Positions 22,118 through 33,186 of a DNA stretch of 64,000 nt are shown here, piece after piece. The DNA lies in assembly GCF_963576675.1 (NCBI RefSeq), contig NC_088914.1, positions 17,897,001 to 17,961,000 of the forward strand. Direction: 5' to 3'. This DNA comes from Euphorbia lathyris. Taxonomy: Eukaryota > Streptophyta > Magnoliopsida > Malpighiales > Euphorbiaceae. A program made the translations under genes and the position numbers. Position 1 is the stretch's first letter. Each line of letters begins with the position of its first letter. The notes under the pieces were generated by a model, which had not been told where the DNA came from, made no database searches, and saw only the letters and a program-made list of their open reading frames with translations.

Positions 22118-22289
22118 TGGTGGCACACTGTCCTAGGCAAGTTCAAAAGAAACCTTTTTCTCCTTCTAATTTCTCTTCCTTCTTCGTTTCTTCATCTCTC
22201 TCCGTTTTCGAAGCTTTTCCTAGAAGTTTTCCAGAGCTCTTCTTCAAACTTCTACGTTTCCATGTAAGTGCCCTTTCTTTTTATCTTGA

Positions 22290-24563
22290 ATGTTTAGAAG
22301 TTCATCCTCGTCTTCTGGGTCGACTTCTGAACTTTTTAACTCGTCATCTCCTCCTAAGATTGAAGTAGATTTTAGTTGGACCACTTCATCGTCGGAGGAC
22401 TCCCAATCTTCCGTAGGTGCGATTAATTCCGGTTTAGCTGAGTTTAATAACTCGGCGCGTAACCATTACTAGACTCGTTCAACCAGAAATCCCTCTTTCT
22501 TTTTTCCTGTTTCCGGTGCCGTTCCGGCCGGTGCTCGTAACCGGTTTCTGGGTTCCATGGCCACTTCTTCCCTCCCTGCTAAGAAAAAGAATCCTCGAGC
22601 GGAGTCCACTCCATCCCGTATGAATGCCGCGTATTTGGCGAATCTGGCGGATCGCTTTCCGTGGATCAAAAATTACGAAACCCAACTTGCTGCTTCTCAT
22701 CAACGCCCCTCCAATCCGCCTAACGGCTTCTTTACTGTATTCTGTAGTCATGTAGAGAGAGGGTTTCGCCTTCCTCTTCCCAAGATGATGGCGGATATCC
22801 TCTCATACTTTGACATTGCCGTCAGTCAGCTACATCCTAATGGCTGGCTCGACATGGCCCTAGACTGCTATCTCGCTTCAAATTTAGGCGTTGTTTATAC
22901 GGGCCGTATTTTTAGGGCCTTTCATAAACCTTCCAAGAGGAAGTCAGAATCCTACCTTACATTCGCCAAATTTGGTGTCTATTCGCCCTTTTACGATAAA
23001 ATGTCCAACGTTCATAGCTGGGATGAGAGTTTCTTCTATGTGAAGATAAAAGAGGATGAACCGTTAGGTTTCCCTTCAGTTTGGAATTCTCGTCCGCTAC
23101 ATATGGCGGGTGACATGCGCATCTTAACAAGCAGTGATGAAGAGGTGGCAGATCTCATGAAGCAGATCAAGGCGGATGCATGGACTTATGCAGATGCCTT
23201 AGCCTTCATGATGAGTGACATTCCATTGATTCAACGAGAAGGGGATCAATTTATTTATTCGAAAATTACTCAGTTTGATCAAGGTACCTTTCCGTTACTT
23301 CAAAAGTCTTGATTATCTTGATGTCTTCTTTGGCAGGGGTGTATCTAAGGCCAATCACGCTCTTGCAGAGACACGCATGAAGCTTTTGGAAGATGAAGCA
23401 CGCAAGAAAAGTCAAGCGGCTAATCCTCAAGCCGATACGGGCAAACGTCCTGCAGAGATAGTTGTTGATCCGCCACTGAAGAAGAGGCGGCCCAACACTA
23501 TGGGTAGTACCAAGATTATGGCGAACGCGATACGATCCGCCAAACCTGCTGAGAAGATTGTTCAGGTAATCCATCTTTTGATTTCCTCTATTGCTCATCC
23601 GATTCTAAAGTGATGTATGGATCTTCTCTGTTTGTGCAGATGGCGAAGCCCGATATTGGAGGATACTAGTCCGCCAAATTGGGGGCCCAAGGTTCTTTTG
23701 AGAATGAATCCCTTCTGAATGATCTGGATGAGGCCTTGGGTCAGGTGGGAGAGGTACAAAGGAACTATAACCAAATCCCTGGGCCAACTCATGTCCAGAA
23801 GGGGAAATCAGAGCTTCTTTCGGTGAGTTCAAAAAGAATGTAGATAATGATAATTCCTTCACCTCTTTTTCGCCCTTGGACTAAATCATTTTGTCTTTTA
23901 TAGCTGTATGCCCGTCTGCGTACTTTGGAAAATGGACTCCTTCAGAACGTGGCGGACAGGGCAACCATTGAAAGGTTAGAAAAAGATATAGCGAATGCCA
24001 ATTCCACCATTGCCTCTGCAAACGCGGATCTTGCTTCCGCCGCAGCGGCTTTAGTTCTTCGGGATGAAGAGATTAAAAGTTTAAAGGCAACGATGGCTTC
24101 TGATGCCAAAAGCCATGAGGATGCTCTCGGAGAAGTTGAATACACGGCGGGTGTACAGGCGTTTTACTATGGCGAGATGCTTATGGCGTACTTCTCCCTG
24201 GCCCATCCCGAAGTTGACTTCACAGATCCTCTGCTCGCCGTCCCCGAGCCAGAAGACGTGGCGAGGTTCAACAAAATGCCAGATGTCAGGGAATACCTTC
24301 GCAATTATGTACGGAAATGGATGAAAGGACCCCCGCAGGAGACCAAACCTTCTACCACAGTTGTGGCGGACAATTCTGAAGAGATGTCGCCCAAAGTAGG
24401 TACAGAGCCCATTCTTGATTCTGTCCTTCCACTGGGTCCTACTTCTTCGAAGGATAAGGAGGTATCTCCTGGTGGCGGATCTGTGACTGTGGAGAAAAAG
24501 GATCCTCAAGCAAGCATCATAGGCGAAGGAAGCAAAAAAGAGGATGCCCCTATTATTATTTAG
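22290..24563 (+). CDS. Antisense extra ORF of the Tat element, four putative exons
   Basis: This frame opposes gag-pol. Proposed exons are 22290-23272, 23337-23565, 23640-23822 and 23904-24563. The introns are 64, 74 and 81 bp, all GT-AG, and reading continues across each junction. Exon 1 encodes a segment like PF04195 (putative gypsy-type transposon), with HVERGFRLPLPKMMADILSY and LHPNGWLDMALDCYLASNLG. Exon 2 is Lys/Arg-rich and nuclear-signal-like (PPLKKRRPN). Exon 4 begins with a coiled coil (ATIERLEKDIANANSTIASA) and ends in an acidic tail. TAG codons at 22470-22472 and 23667-23669 interrupt it. Each could be bypassed, by a start at 22557 for the first and by an alternative acceptor ending at 23669 for the second. 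The protein's function is unknown. Confidence 0.7.
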
Positions 24564-25183
24564 TTTTTGTTTAAAGATCTTTTTGTAAAAAATCTTCTAA
24601 GTACAATCTGGTTAATCCTTTACGCTGTTATTTATTTATTTTACTCTTACATTTACGTAGAGAGGTACTTTGAACATAAGCATGTTTAGGATTTATGTTT
24701 GGAGTAGGTGGCCAGCCATACTCCATGGTATGAACCTTTGTGAAGGTTTGAAGCTGTTTTATTCCTTCTTGGAGGAAGTAAAGCTGCCCAGGGGTTCAAT
24801 TTGCTACCTATCTTTGAGGTGAAATGATCCGCCCATAGGACTTATGAATCCCTCTCTGGGAGGGATAAGAGAGTGTAAAGACCTTGCGTCCAAGGATCGT
24901 TTTAACTCAATCGGTGATCAGGATCCGCCAAGTGGCGGATCTACATTGAATGTGGAGAGCGTTGGATGCCCCCCTTCTTTTTAAGACTGGAATATTGATA
25001 TTGCAGCAGTAAACTATAAAAAGAACATAGATGATAAAACCAACAATGTTTACTAATGGGAGAAACACCTTATTACAGCAAATAGGTCTTTATAAATGAG
25101 CCTCGTTAAAACCTTTAACAAGAAAAACCACATGGGAAAAAGCTTGTTAAAGGAAAAAGAGTGCTCAAGACCATGAACATACT
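24564..25183. other. Spacer between the antisense ORF and integrase
   Basis: The two convergent coding regions end on either side of this 620-bp spacer. It begins T-rich and then carries GATCCGCCAAGTGGCGGATC (about 24921), a 20-base near-palindrome. No further coding region was seen. Confidence 0.55.
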
Positions 25184-26983
25184 TCATTTTTTAACAAAGT
25201 ATTTGCGGAGGTTTTGGAGATTCCACGTGCGTGGCAGTGTATTGCCCTCCATATCTTGTATTTTGAATGTGGCCGGTCCAACCTTGTCTACTATCTGGTA
25301 TGGACCTGTCCAGTTGAGCCCCAACTTGCCCTTGCCTTCTCGAGATTGGACTTTGTCAGTTTTGCGAAGCACGAGATCTCCTATCTTTATATCTATAAGC
25401 TTGGCATTTTTATCATGGTAAGCCGCGATCCGCTGTTTGTATGCTGCCATGCGTACATAAGATTGGTTCCTGCGATCCTCAACCTGATCCAAACGCTCCC
25501 TTAGTCGTTTGTTGTTGTCCTCTTCACAATAAAAGGCTACCTGATCACTGGGGACTTGTATCTCAACTGGGATCACGGCCTCCACTCCATGAGAAAGGGC
25601 GAATGGTGTTTCCCCAGTAGCTGTTCTTGGGGTGGTACGATAAGCCCATAAAACACTTGTAAGCTGATCCGCCCACTTCTTGTCATGCTCTACCAACCTC
25701 TTCTTTATCCCCTTAACAATTGTCCGATTGGTAACTTCGGTCATTCCATTGGACTGAGGATAATAAACGGAGGCGAATCTGTTCAGGATGCCCAACCCTT
25801 CACAGAAAGCCTTGAATTTGTCACAGTTAAACTGTGTTCCGTTGTCAGTGATGATGGTATGTGGAATGCCATATCTTCCCACGATGTTGTCCTTGATAAA
25901 CTCCACCATCTGTTCTACTGTAATAGAGGAAACAGCCTCGGCTTCTACCCATTTGGTGAAATGGTCTACTGCCACTATTACGTACCTTTTTTGCCGGCGA
26001 GTTGGGGGAAATGGGCCAACGATGTCTATTCCCCAGAGGGCGAATGGACGTCCCTCAATGATTGGCTTTTGGATATGTTTGATAGTATGTGACTCATTTG
26101 CGTGAATCTGACAATTGTGACAAGATTCTACCAAACTCTGGGCATCTAATTCAGCTGTGGGCCAGTAGAAACCTGCTAACCTGGATTTCTTCAAGATCAT
26201 GGTGGAAGCTTCATGTGACCCACAGGATCCCTCGTGTAGCTCCTTGAGGATCTGCTGCCCTTCTTCTGGTAGAATGCATTTCAGCCAAGGATGACTAAAG
26301 GATTTTCTGTAAAGACCATCATTGATCAAGGAGAAATAGGCTGATCTCCTAACTATCCTCTGTGCCTCTTCCTTGTCTCCAGGTAATGATCCATTCAGCA
26401 GATATTGGTGGATGACCGATCTCCAATCACCCTCCACCGTTGTGAGTAGGGACACTTCTTCAAAGGCAAATGCTGGAGCCATTTTTACTTCAAAGGGACA
26501 ATCCGGGTCCGCCCATTTTTCCTCACAGGAAGCCATTTTGGCCAATTGATCAGCCTCTGTATTGGATTCCCTTGGTATGTGAATCAATTCCCACTTCGTT
26601 TCTTTAACTTCAAGGTGATCCAGCAACTTTTTGACTTCTGCTACATATTTGGCCAGAACCTCGTCTTTCACCTCGTAATTCTTGATTACTTGGTTGACCA
26701 TTAGTTTTGAATCGCTATATATCACGATCCGCTCTGGGGTGATTTCTTGAAGTAGACGTAATCCCAGTATCAGAGCTTCGTACTCAGCAGCATTATTAGT
26801 GGCATGGAAATTTAATTTTGCTGCGTATCGCAATCTTATGTAGTGGAGACCTTTGATCACAACTCCCACACCTGCTCCATCCGCCGAGGAAGCTCCATCA
26901 GTGTACATCGACCATTCTTCTAATGGAGGCTTGGGATGAGATATCCCTTCGTCAGTGAATTCATTCACGAAGTCCGCCAGGAC
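25184..26983 (-). pseudogene. Tat-element archaeal-type RNase H and integrase
   Basis: This frame starts just after a TAG (26984-26986) that replaces a likely CAG codon. The RNase H keeps its acidic residues: MYTDGASSADGAG, NNAAEYEALILGL, IYSDSKLMVNQV and NTEADQLAKMA. The integrase follows, with a zinc-binding HHCC region (SHEASTMILKK to CHNCQIH) and the DDE core: Asp in GIDIVGPFPP, Asp in TDNGTQFNCDKF and Glu in YYPQSNGMTEVTNR. About 594 residues are open, ending at 25184. Integrase inserts the cDNA, and RNase H removes the RNA template. This portion itself has no lesion, but it is cut off from pol by the upstream stop. Confidence 0.92.
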
Positions 26984-28588
26984 CTAACTTTTCAAAGATG
27001 ATCTGCTTTCATATCTTACATCAAATTCGCCCAGGCGAATCGCCCATTCCATCAACCTTCCTGAAGTGTCCGGCTTCTGCAATACCTTTCTCATTGGTAT
27101 ATTGGTTCGAACTATTACAGTATGCGCCTGAAAATATGGCCTAAGGCGAACTGCCGTGGTTACAACAGCTAGTGCCATTTTATCCAGCTTTGAATATCTG
27201 GTTTCAGCGTCTTTCAAAACTTTACTCACGTAATAAATTGGGAATTGTTGGCCATCTTCTTCTCGTATCATGACTGTGTATACGGCTTTATCCGTGACCG
27301 ATACGTACATGTAAAGATCCTCCCCTTTCAAAGGTCGGCTCATCATGGGTGGCTCTGTGAGGAACCGCTTGATTCCTTCAAAGGCATTTTGACAATCCTC
27401 ATTCCACTCGAATGCTTTTTGTTTCTTGATGACTTCGAAAAAAGGCTGACATCTACGAGCTGAGCAAGAGATAAACCTGCCCAAGGCTATGATATGTCCG
27501 TTGAGGCGCTGTACTTCTCTGATATTCTGGGGCGCTTGCATTTTTAGGACTGCTTTGACCTTGTCAGGATTTGGGCTGACTCCTTTTTCGCTGATCATGA
27601 ATCCTAAAAACTTCCCATATGTTGCCCCGAAAGTGCATTTCTCTGGATTCAACTTGATGTTGTGGTTCCGAAGTACGCCCAATACCTCCTTTATATCTTC
27701 TGCATGCCTTTCTACAGTTGTGCTTTTAATGATCATATCGTCTACATAGACAGAATAATTACCGCTCTTATTGTCCGCAAATATCTTGTTCATCATCCTC
27801 TGATAGGTAGCACCTGCGTTCTTAAGCCCAAAGGGCATGACTTTAAAACAATAAGTAGCTTGATGCGTCACGAACGAGGTCTTAATTCTATCTGAGGGCT
27901 CCATAGGGATTTGATGATAGCTTGACTTCACGTCAGTAAAGGAGTACATTGCGTGACCGGCAGTTCCATCTACAAGCATGTCTATGCATGGCAAAGGATA
28001 ATTATCCTTGGGGCAAGCTTTATTGAGATCTGTAAAGTCAATGCACATGCGGTAAGATCCGCCAGCTTTCTTGACTAGCACGACGTTCGCCAACCACTGT
28101 GTGTAGAGTACCTCCTCAATGGCATCCGCCTTCTGGAGCTTGGCGATCTCTTCCTCTATCACCTTTTGCCTTTCCGGACCATGGTTTCTCCGCTTCTGAG
28201 CCACAGGAACTGCATCTTTATCGATGTTGAGCTTATGGGTGATCACATCTGGGCTAATTCCTGGGAGAACTTCGTCCTTCCATGCAAAGACATCTTCAGC
28301 TTCACAAAGTACTTTGGTGATTGCATCTCTGATCTTGCCCCGTAGCCCCTTAGCTATTCGTACCTGCTTCTCCTCTGCCATAAAGTACATTTCGGTTTCG
28401 CCTAAGGCCATTGTGACACGCTCCTCTTCATCTTCTTCCTTAGATTGAGGGCGAATCATTAAGGATGCCGAATATGTTTCTTGGGCCACCTTTTGACAAC
28501 CTTTGACCATCACACCTCCCTTGACTGTGGGAATGTAAAGTGTCAAATGGCGAATAGAGATAAGAGCTGCAACTTCGGAGATAAAAGG
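26984..28588 (-). pseudogene. Tat-element reverse transcriptase and degenerate RNase H
   Basis: Same frame as the protease, after a TGA at 28589-28591 that probably replaces CGA (Arg). The reverse transcriptase has RMCIDFTDLNKACPKDNYPL, FVTHQATYCFKVMPFGLKNA and the catalytic YVDD at 27737-27748. A gypsy-type RNase H follows (YYVSKVLKDAETRYSKLDKMA) but reads RTNIPM where active copies have TDQPL, so one catalytic Asp is Asn. In the Tat lineage this domain is typically degenerate and is backed up by a second RNase H, which is present here. Confidence 0.92.
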
Positions 28589-29255
28589 TCATCCGAGGAT
28601 AATGTTATAAGCTAATTGTCCATCCAAGATCGAGAACTCCAAATCTCCTCTCCAAACTTGATCATTATCAACAAGCTCACAATCCAAAGTAACTTGGCCT
28701 TTCGTCTGAATGGTATGACCTGTCACTCCCAAAATGTCAACCACCGTCGGCTCCACCTGGACGGGATCAATTCGGAGTCTAGCGAATGCTCCTCGGGTAA
28801 TGACATTACATGAACTTCCCGTATCAATCATTACCCTCTTCATTTCCCAACCTTCGACCATCATGGTGACGACCAGTGCATCCGCATGGGGTGGAATCTC
28901 AGGACCTGCGTCTGAGAAAGGGCGATTTAATGATGTCCTATCAAGGGCGGTCGTCTTCGCCTTTTTCGATTCTGGCTGATAACCAGGTCCTCCTGCTATG
29001 ACATTGATGGTACCCTTTCCTTTCTTCTTTGGGTCCTCCTTGGATCTATCCTCTTCTTTTCCTTCAGCTTGGATGAACCGATCCAATTTACCTCTTTCAA
29101 TGAGTCGTTCAATTTCTCGAGCTAACTCCCAGCAAGCATCCGTATCATGGCCATTTTTCCTGTGATACTTACAATAATTTTTAGGATTTTTACCTTTATT
29201 GGTGTACTCCCCCCTTTTGGCTCGGGGTATGAAATGCTTCGCTTGTGCTGGCTGT
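28589..29255 (-). pseudogene. Tat-element Gag C-terminus and aspartic protease
   Basis: From about 29255 the pol frame gives the Gag zinc-finger-like segment CKYHRKNGHDTDAC, a charged linker, then the protease with VMIDTGSSCNVI (catalytic DTGS) and LAYNIILG. It ends at the TGA at 28589-28591. The upstream Gag reads in another frame, with the shift near 29255-29265 in a CACAAGCGAAGC context. That could be a programmed shift between gag and pol or a simple indel. An indel is more likely, because the zinc-finger segment belongs to Gag. Confidence 0.85.
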
Positions 29256-30927
29256 TCTCAATCCACATAAGAACTTCACTTTTAGAGGCATTGAGAGGTG
29301 TGAAGGAGGTGACAAACGTTGATTTATTCCGAGAATCCCTTCGTTTGTTCCGAGAAGAAGAATCCTGACGTTTGTCCTTGTCCCGGTCCCGAGGGCGAGA
29401 TTCGCCTCTGTCCTTTTTTGGTGATGATGGCGAACCTCGGCGAATGTCATCCACTTCTATAAAGTCTTTACAACGCTCCATTAACTCTGCCATGCTGATG
29501 GGCTTTTTACGAATGAGATCCTCTTGCAAACTTTTACAAGTAGTGTTTCTCACAAAACACTCCACAGCTACGGAGATATCTACATCAACGATTTGTATAC
29601 ACAATTGGTTGAAAGTGTCCACATAGTCTCGGAGGGGTTCATTCGCCTTCTGCTTTAATTCAAAAAGCTTTCCAGATTTCACCACTGCAGGAATACAACC
29701 AGCAAATTTAGAACAAAATTCCCTGCTTAATTGATCAAAGCTGTTTATTGATCCTGGAGGTAGAGATTGAAACCACAAATAAGCTGGACCTCCCAGCGTG
29801 GTGACAAACATTTTGCAGAGCATGGGTTCGGTGGCTCGGTTGAGCCTGGCCAAGATTCGATACTTTCGAACATGAGCTTCCGGATTATCTTTGCCTGTGT
29901 ATATTGCAAGATTAGGAATCTTGAAAGCTCTGTCGGTTTCCTCTGCCTCAATCCAGGCTGCAAAAGGCGAATCCCTATTGGCGAATGGATTGTGCCTAGC
30001 ATTTTCTTCGTTCATTTGGAGTACTAGGGCCCTCACTCTATCATCAAAATTCTCCGGATCCGCCCTGGGGCGACCCCTTCGTGGCGATCTACTTGGAGAA
30101 GAAGAAGAAGAAGAACTTGAATCAGATGATGGATCCGATGGCGAATGTCTTCCTGCATTACCACGTCCGCTCCCTCCTCTTCCTCCACCATCTCCTCCAC
30201 CACTTCCTCTACCTGGGGGAGTTGGACCATTTCCTCCTTGCTGGCCTCCAGACGAGGTGCGTCCAACAGTTCCTGAAGATGGATGTGGCAGTGGTCCACC
30301 TATATGAGATGTTTTTTCTGGCCTTTTACTTCTTCTACGACCAGTAGATGGAGGTGATCTGCCACGGCGTGGGGATCCTGCTTGCTTATTTTTATCCTTT
30401 TTATGCTTTTTACGAGTGGGCTCCTTAAATCCGCCAATAGATGAATTTGTCCGCGAACGCCTAGGTACATTTGGTCCATCAAGATTAAACCTTGGAATCT
30501 CTGATCCGCCATGAGGGATCGTATCATTCCTTCGACTTCCCTCGCCAGGAAATAACTCTCTGATAACCGGTCGTCCGCCACCCGATGCCGTAGTAGTTAT
30601 CATGGAATCAATGTTGTGAGCTTGAAGGAATGAAGAGCTATGGGCACCTGGTCCCAGACCAAAGTTTAATGGAGGTAAAGATGAGACAGCTGACGTAGAT
30701 ACCGTACTCCAACGAGGAGGAAGAGTCATGAACGCCCGGAGGCGGTTCCCAATTTCAAGCCCATATCGTGCCTCGATATCCCGAGCACACATATCGATGA
30801 AAGAAGCAGTGGGCATGTTTCCATCGATATTTGTTACAGGAGCAGTTGTGTTAGTGCGATCAGCACTAGATGGTGTAATTATCGGTGATTCAATCCCAGA
30901 GGAGGGATTTTGTCCTCCATCGGTCAT
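29122..30927 (-). pseudogene. Tat-element Gag
   Basis: The start at 30927 is 63 bases after the 5' LTR. The N-terminal 300 residues are low-complexity: a basic KKHKKDKNKQ block, an SR/RS- and glycine-rich stretch (GGGDGGGRGGSGRG) and a serine run. A retrotransposon Gag domain follows at about residues 340-480 (ILARLNRATEPMLCKMFVTT, LGGPAYLWFQSLPPGSI, FDQLSREFCSKFAG). The last about 45 residues of this frame are out of register after a shift near 29255. The protein forms the element's particles. Confidence 0.88.
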
Positions 30928-30969
30928 GATGTTTCAGTGTGAACGAAAAACCCTTTATTTGATCAAGGA

Positions 30970-30990
30970 TTCCACGTTCACCGCACCAAT
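30970..30990 (-). other. Putative primer-binding region of the Tat-lineage element
   Basis: Immediately after the 5' LTR the minus strand reads ATTGGTGCGGTGAACGTGG. A TTGGTGC-type start is seen in several plant gypsy elements, but I could not assign the priming tRNA. Confidence 0.45.
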
Positions 30991-31471
30991 TGATAACAAG
31001 GGAGAAACTTCTGATCGGAGCTCGTCCCTGTGGGGGGCGTCGCTGGGTTCGACGGGGGAAACTCCGATGCCAAAGTCAGTAGAGAATATGAAGGATAAAC
31101 CGTATTGACAAAGCTTAGAGAATATAGAAAAGTCTGAGTACCTTGATAGCCTAGAATGGTAGGCTATATATAGTTGAGAAGTTCGTAACCTCTAGGTAGC
31201 TAGAAAGTCCCCATTAATGCTCACTTAATGGTGGTTACAAGTTACTCTTAACCTGGCGGGTAAGACAGTTAATGATCCATTTAATGATCCTTTATGGCCG
31301 AGCCGGCGGCCAGCCGTTACCAAAGTGAATGGAGAGATTCGCCTTAGAGATCCGCCAGCGGATCTCTTAGAGCTAGTCCAGGGAGATCCGTCAGCTGACT
31401 TCCTTTGCTACGTGGCATACTTAAAGGCAGATATCTCTTTTGGTCCTCATGATAATATCTCGATGTTATCA
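30991..31471 (-). repeat. 5' LTR of the Tat-lineage element (right copy)
   Basis: 481 bp and six substitutions from the left copy, all of them transitions. It holds the palindromic CTATATATAG at 31164-31173 and the hairpin AGAGATCCGC-CA-GCGGATCTCT at about 31347-31368. Confidence 0.94.
31164..31173 (-). promoter_or_regulatory. Palindromic TATA box in the 5' LTR
   Basis: CTATATATAG is its own reverse complement, so as a TATA box it could set transcription in either direction. Sense transcription of gag-pol would run leftward from here. Confidence 0.5.
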
Positions 31472-31476
31472 AGTAA

Positions 31477-31792
31477 TTTGATGATGCATTTAGTGTACTC
31501 TTAGTATATTCTAAGTGATAATATATCTTAAACTTAGTCTTATTCGCTTCTAAAAGAAATAACCTAGTTAACACGCTCCCTCATGCTGAGAGTTAGATAT
31601 ATGGAGCGTGAAGTTTATAGGATTAGATATCTACCTGCATGTGACCTAATAATTAATGACAATCCTATCATTGAATTAGGAGAGCTTGAAACCATATAAC
31701 AAATGTACCTTCAGAACAGATCCAGAATTCAGTGATAGGAAATGATTGGGATGCTCTATGGTGATCTGTGAGTGCTCAATTGATATTTATTG
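31477..31792. other. Intergenic DNA, nothing recognised
   Basis: Follows the AGTAA duplication of the Tat-lineage element. No gene or element boundary was recognised before the MITE at 31793. Confidence 0.5.
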
Positions 31793-32013
31793 AGGGTTCA
31801 TTTGTTTTAACTACTGTTTGTTGTTATTATTTGCTGTTACGGTTTGATGTTTGCTATTGGAAAAAAACTGCTTTTCCAATTCGTTGTTTTTGTAAAATAC
31901 TACTTTTAAGGGGTAAAAGACAAACATGAGGTCACTAACCAAACACCTAAAACTCTCATTTTTGAAGTGAAAAGGCAAAAGGGAGCATGAAAATGAGCTA
32001 CCAAACACCCCCT
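31793..32013. mobile_element. Second hAT-like MITE
   Basis: About 221 bp. The left end is AGGGTTCATTTGTTTTA and the right end is the reverse complement of AGGGGGTGTTTGGTAGCTC. The ends and length resemble the MITE at 20216-20419, and the interior shares short words such as ACAAACAT. The inverted repeats are imperfect, and no clean 8-bp duplication was found. Confidence 0.55.
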
Positions 32014-33186
32014 GAGTGTTTTGCATAAAAAAAAGGGATTTAAGTTTCATACACATGTTTCATATAATTTTTTAGAAAATTATGGGGAGTAGTAGGCGTT
32101 TAAGCTATTTAATGTGTTACTAATACAGTTGCAAAAACAAAAATATTAAAATGCTAACAACAAAGTATGCCACATATAAAGTTAAACACAATTTTTTTTG
32201 GGGGTCAAATGTCTAAAATGTTTACTCTGTATTAATGTAATATAGTTATAAATAACTAACTAAAAATATACGAAATTGCTTCAGTTTATCGACAAACTTG
32301 TTTGGAAAGTCTAATGTGACAGTTAAATAACAATCAAACCAACTTTTTCAAATTTTCAGTAAATAGGACTAAAATTGATCTTACTTTGAAACATTAAGGT
32401 TAAATTTGTATCCTTTCTTACATTAGAGCTAAATTTATACTTCTTTAAAAATATTAAAATCAAATTTGATCTTTATCTCTATAATTAAAGAGGCAAATCC
32501 TAATTAAATAATGTGAGATACTTAACATATCCCATCACTTCAAAATCATTTGAAACGTGAAACAAATACTAATGCACAATAGATCCAACATTGAAACATA
32601 TCTCTCATACTATATAAACATGACTCACCCTAGTAGGCACCTTGAATGAGAAAGGAGATTACTCACACTTATAAATAGTTCATTACCTTTATAGCTAGTC
32701 AATTTGGAATACTTTATAAGATATAAAGGTTGTTTTTGGATTTTATCCATCAGCTTAAGCTGAACTTTAAATCAATTGGTTTCTTGATATGATATAAGAG
32801 CCTTTGGACCTAATATAACAATATACTCTTCAATATACAGACGTGTTTTAAAATGGTAATGTCGAAGAACTGAAATTTGAGTTAATATAAACAATATTTA
32901 CATAGTATTGAATCATTGTATATATACATTCAAATGGTGACCTAGCATAATTTATTGTTGAATTTCAAAATATAATACACGAGACTTTCTACTATACTTT
33001 TGAAGCAATACACTCAACTAATCAAAAGAAGAATGCATACCACCTCATTGGAAGATGATTGATGTTAAGAATAAAAGTGTACAAATGACACTAATTAATT
33101 GGTCAGGTGTATTGCTCTTCGGATGTAGATGTTATTAAATCGTATCATTAAGTGTCAGCTTAAGCTTTTAGAATGTATTATATATA
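32014..33186. other. AT-rich intergenic DNA, nothing recognised
   Basis: No gene or element edge is supported until the truncated copia copy. Confidence 0.55.

Larger units (their letters stand above)
21521..31471 (-). mobile_element. Ty3/gypsy Tat-lineage LTR retrotransposon with antisense extra ORF
   Basis: Two 481-bp LTRs (TGATAAC...GTTATCA) are flanked by the 5-bp duplication AGTAA (21516-21520 and 31472-31476). The element lies on the minus strand, so the 5' LTR is on the right. It has gag, protease, reverse transcriptase with a degenerate RNase H, a second RNase H, then integrase. A plus-strand, apparently spliced extra ORF lies between integrase and the 3' LTR. Dual RNase H plus an extra ORF in this position are known features of the Tat lineage. 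By eye the LTRs differ at six sites, so insertion is recent. The main frames carry two nonsense codons and one frameshift. Confidence 0.95.

Noticed and set aside
23284..23336. Alternative 53-bp intron in the antisense ORF (donor GTACCT)
   Set aside because: Splicing here puts a stop directly after the junction. The donor at 23273 keeps the frame and gives a more normal intron length.
29122..29260. Programmed frameshift between gag and pol of the Tat element
   Set aside because: The shift occurs before the Gag zinc-finger segment, so it would remove a Gag part. No clear slippery heptamer was seen, and an indel is simpler.
29891..30307. Plus-strand open frames opposite the Tat Gag
   Set aside because: They mirror the SR- and Gly-rich low-complexity part of Gag, have no domain, and lack splice or promoter support of the kind seen for the 22.3-24.6 kb antisense ORF.
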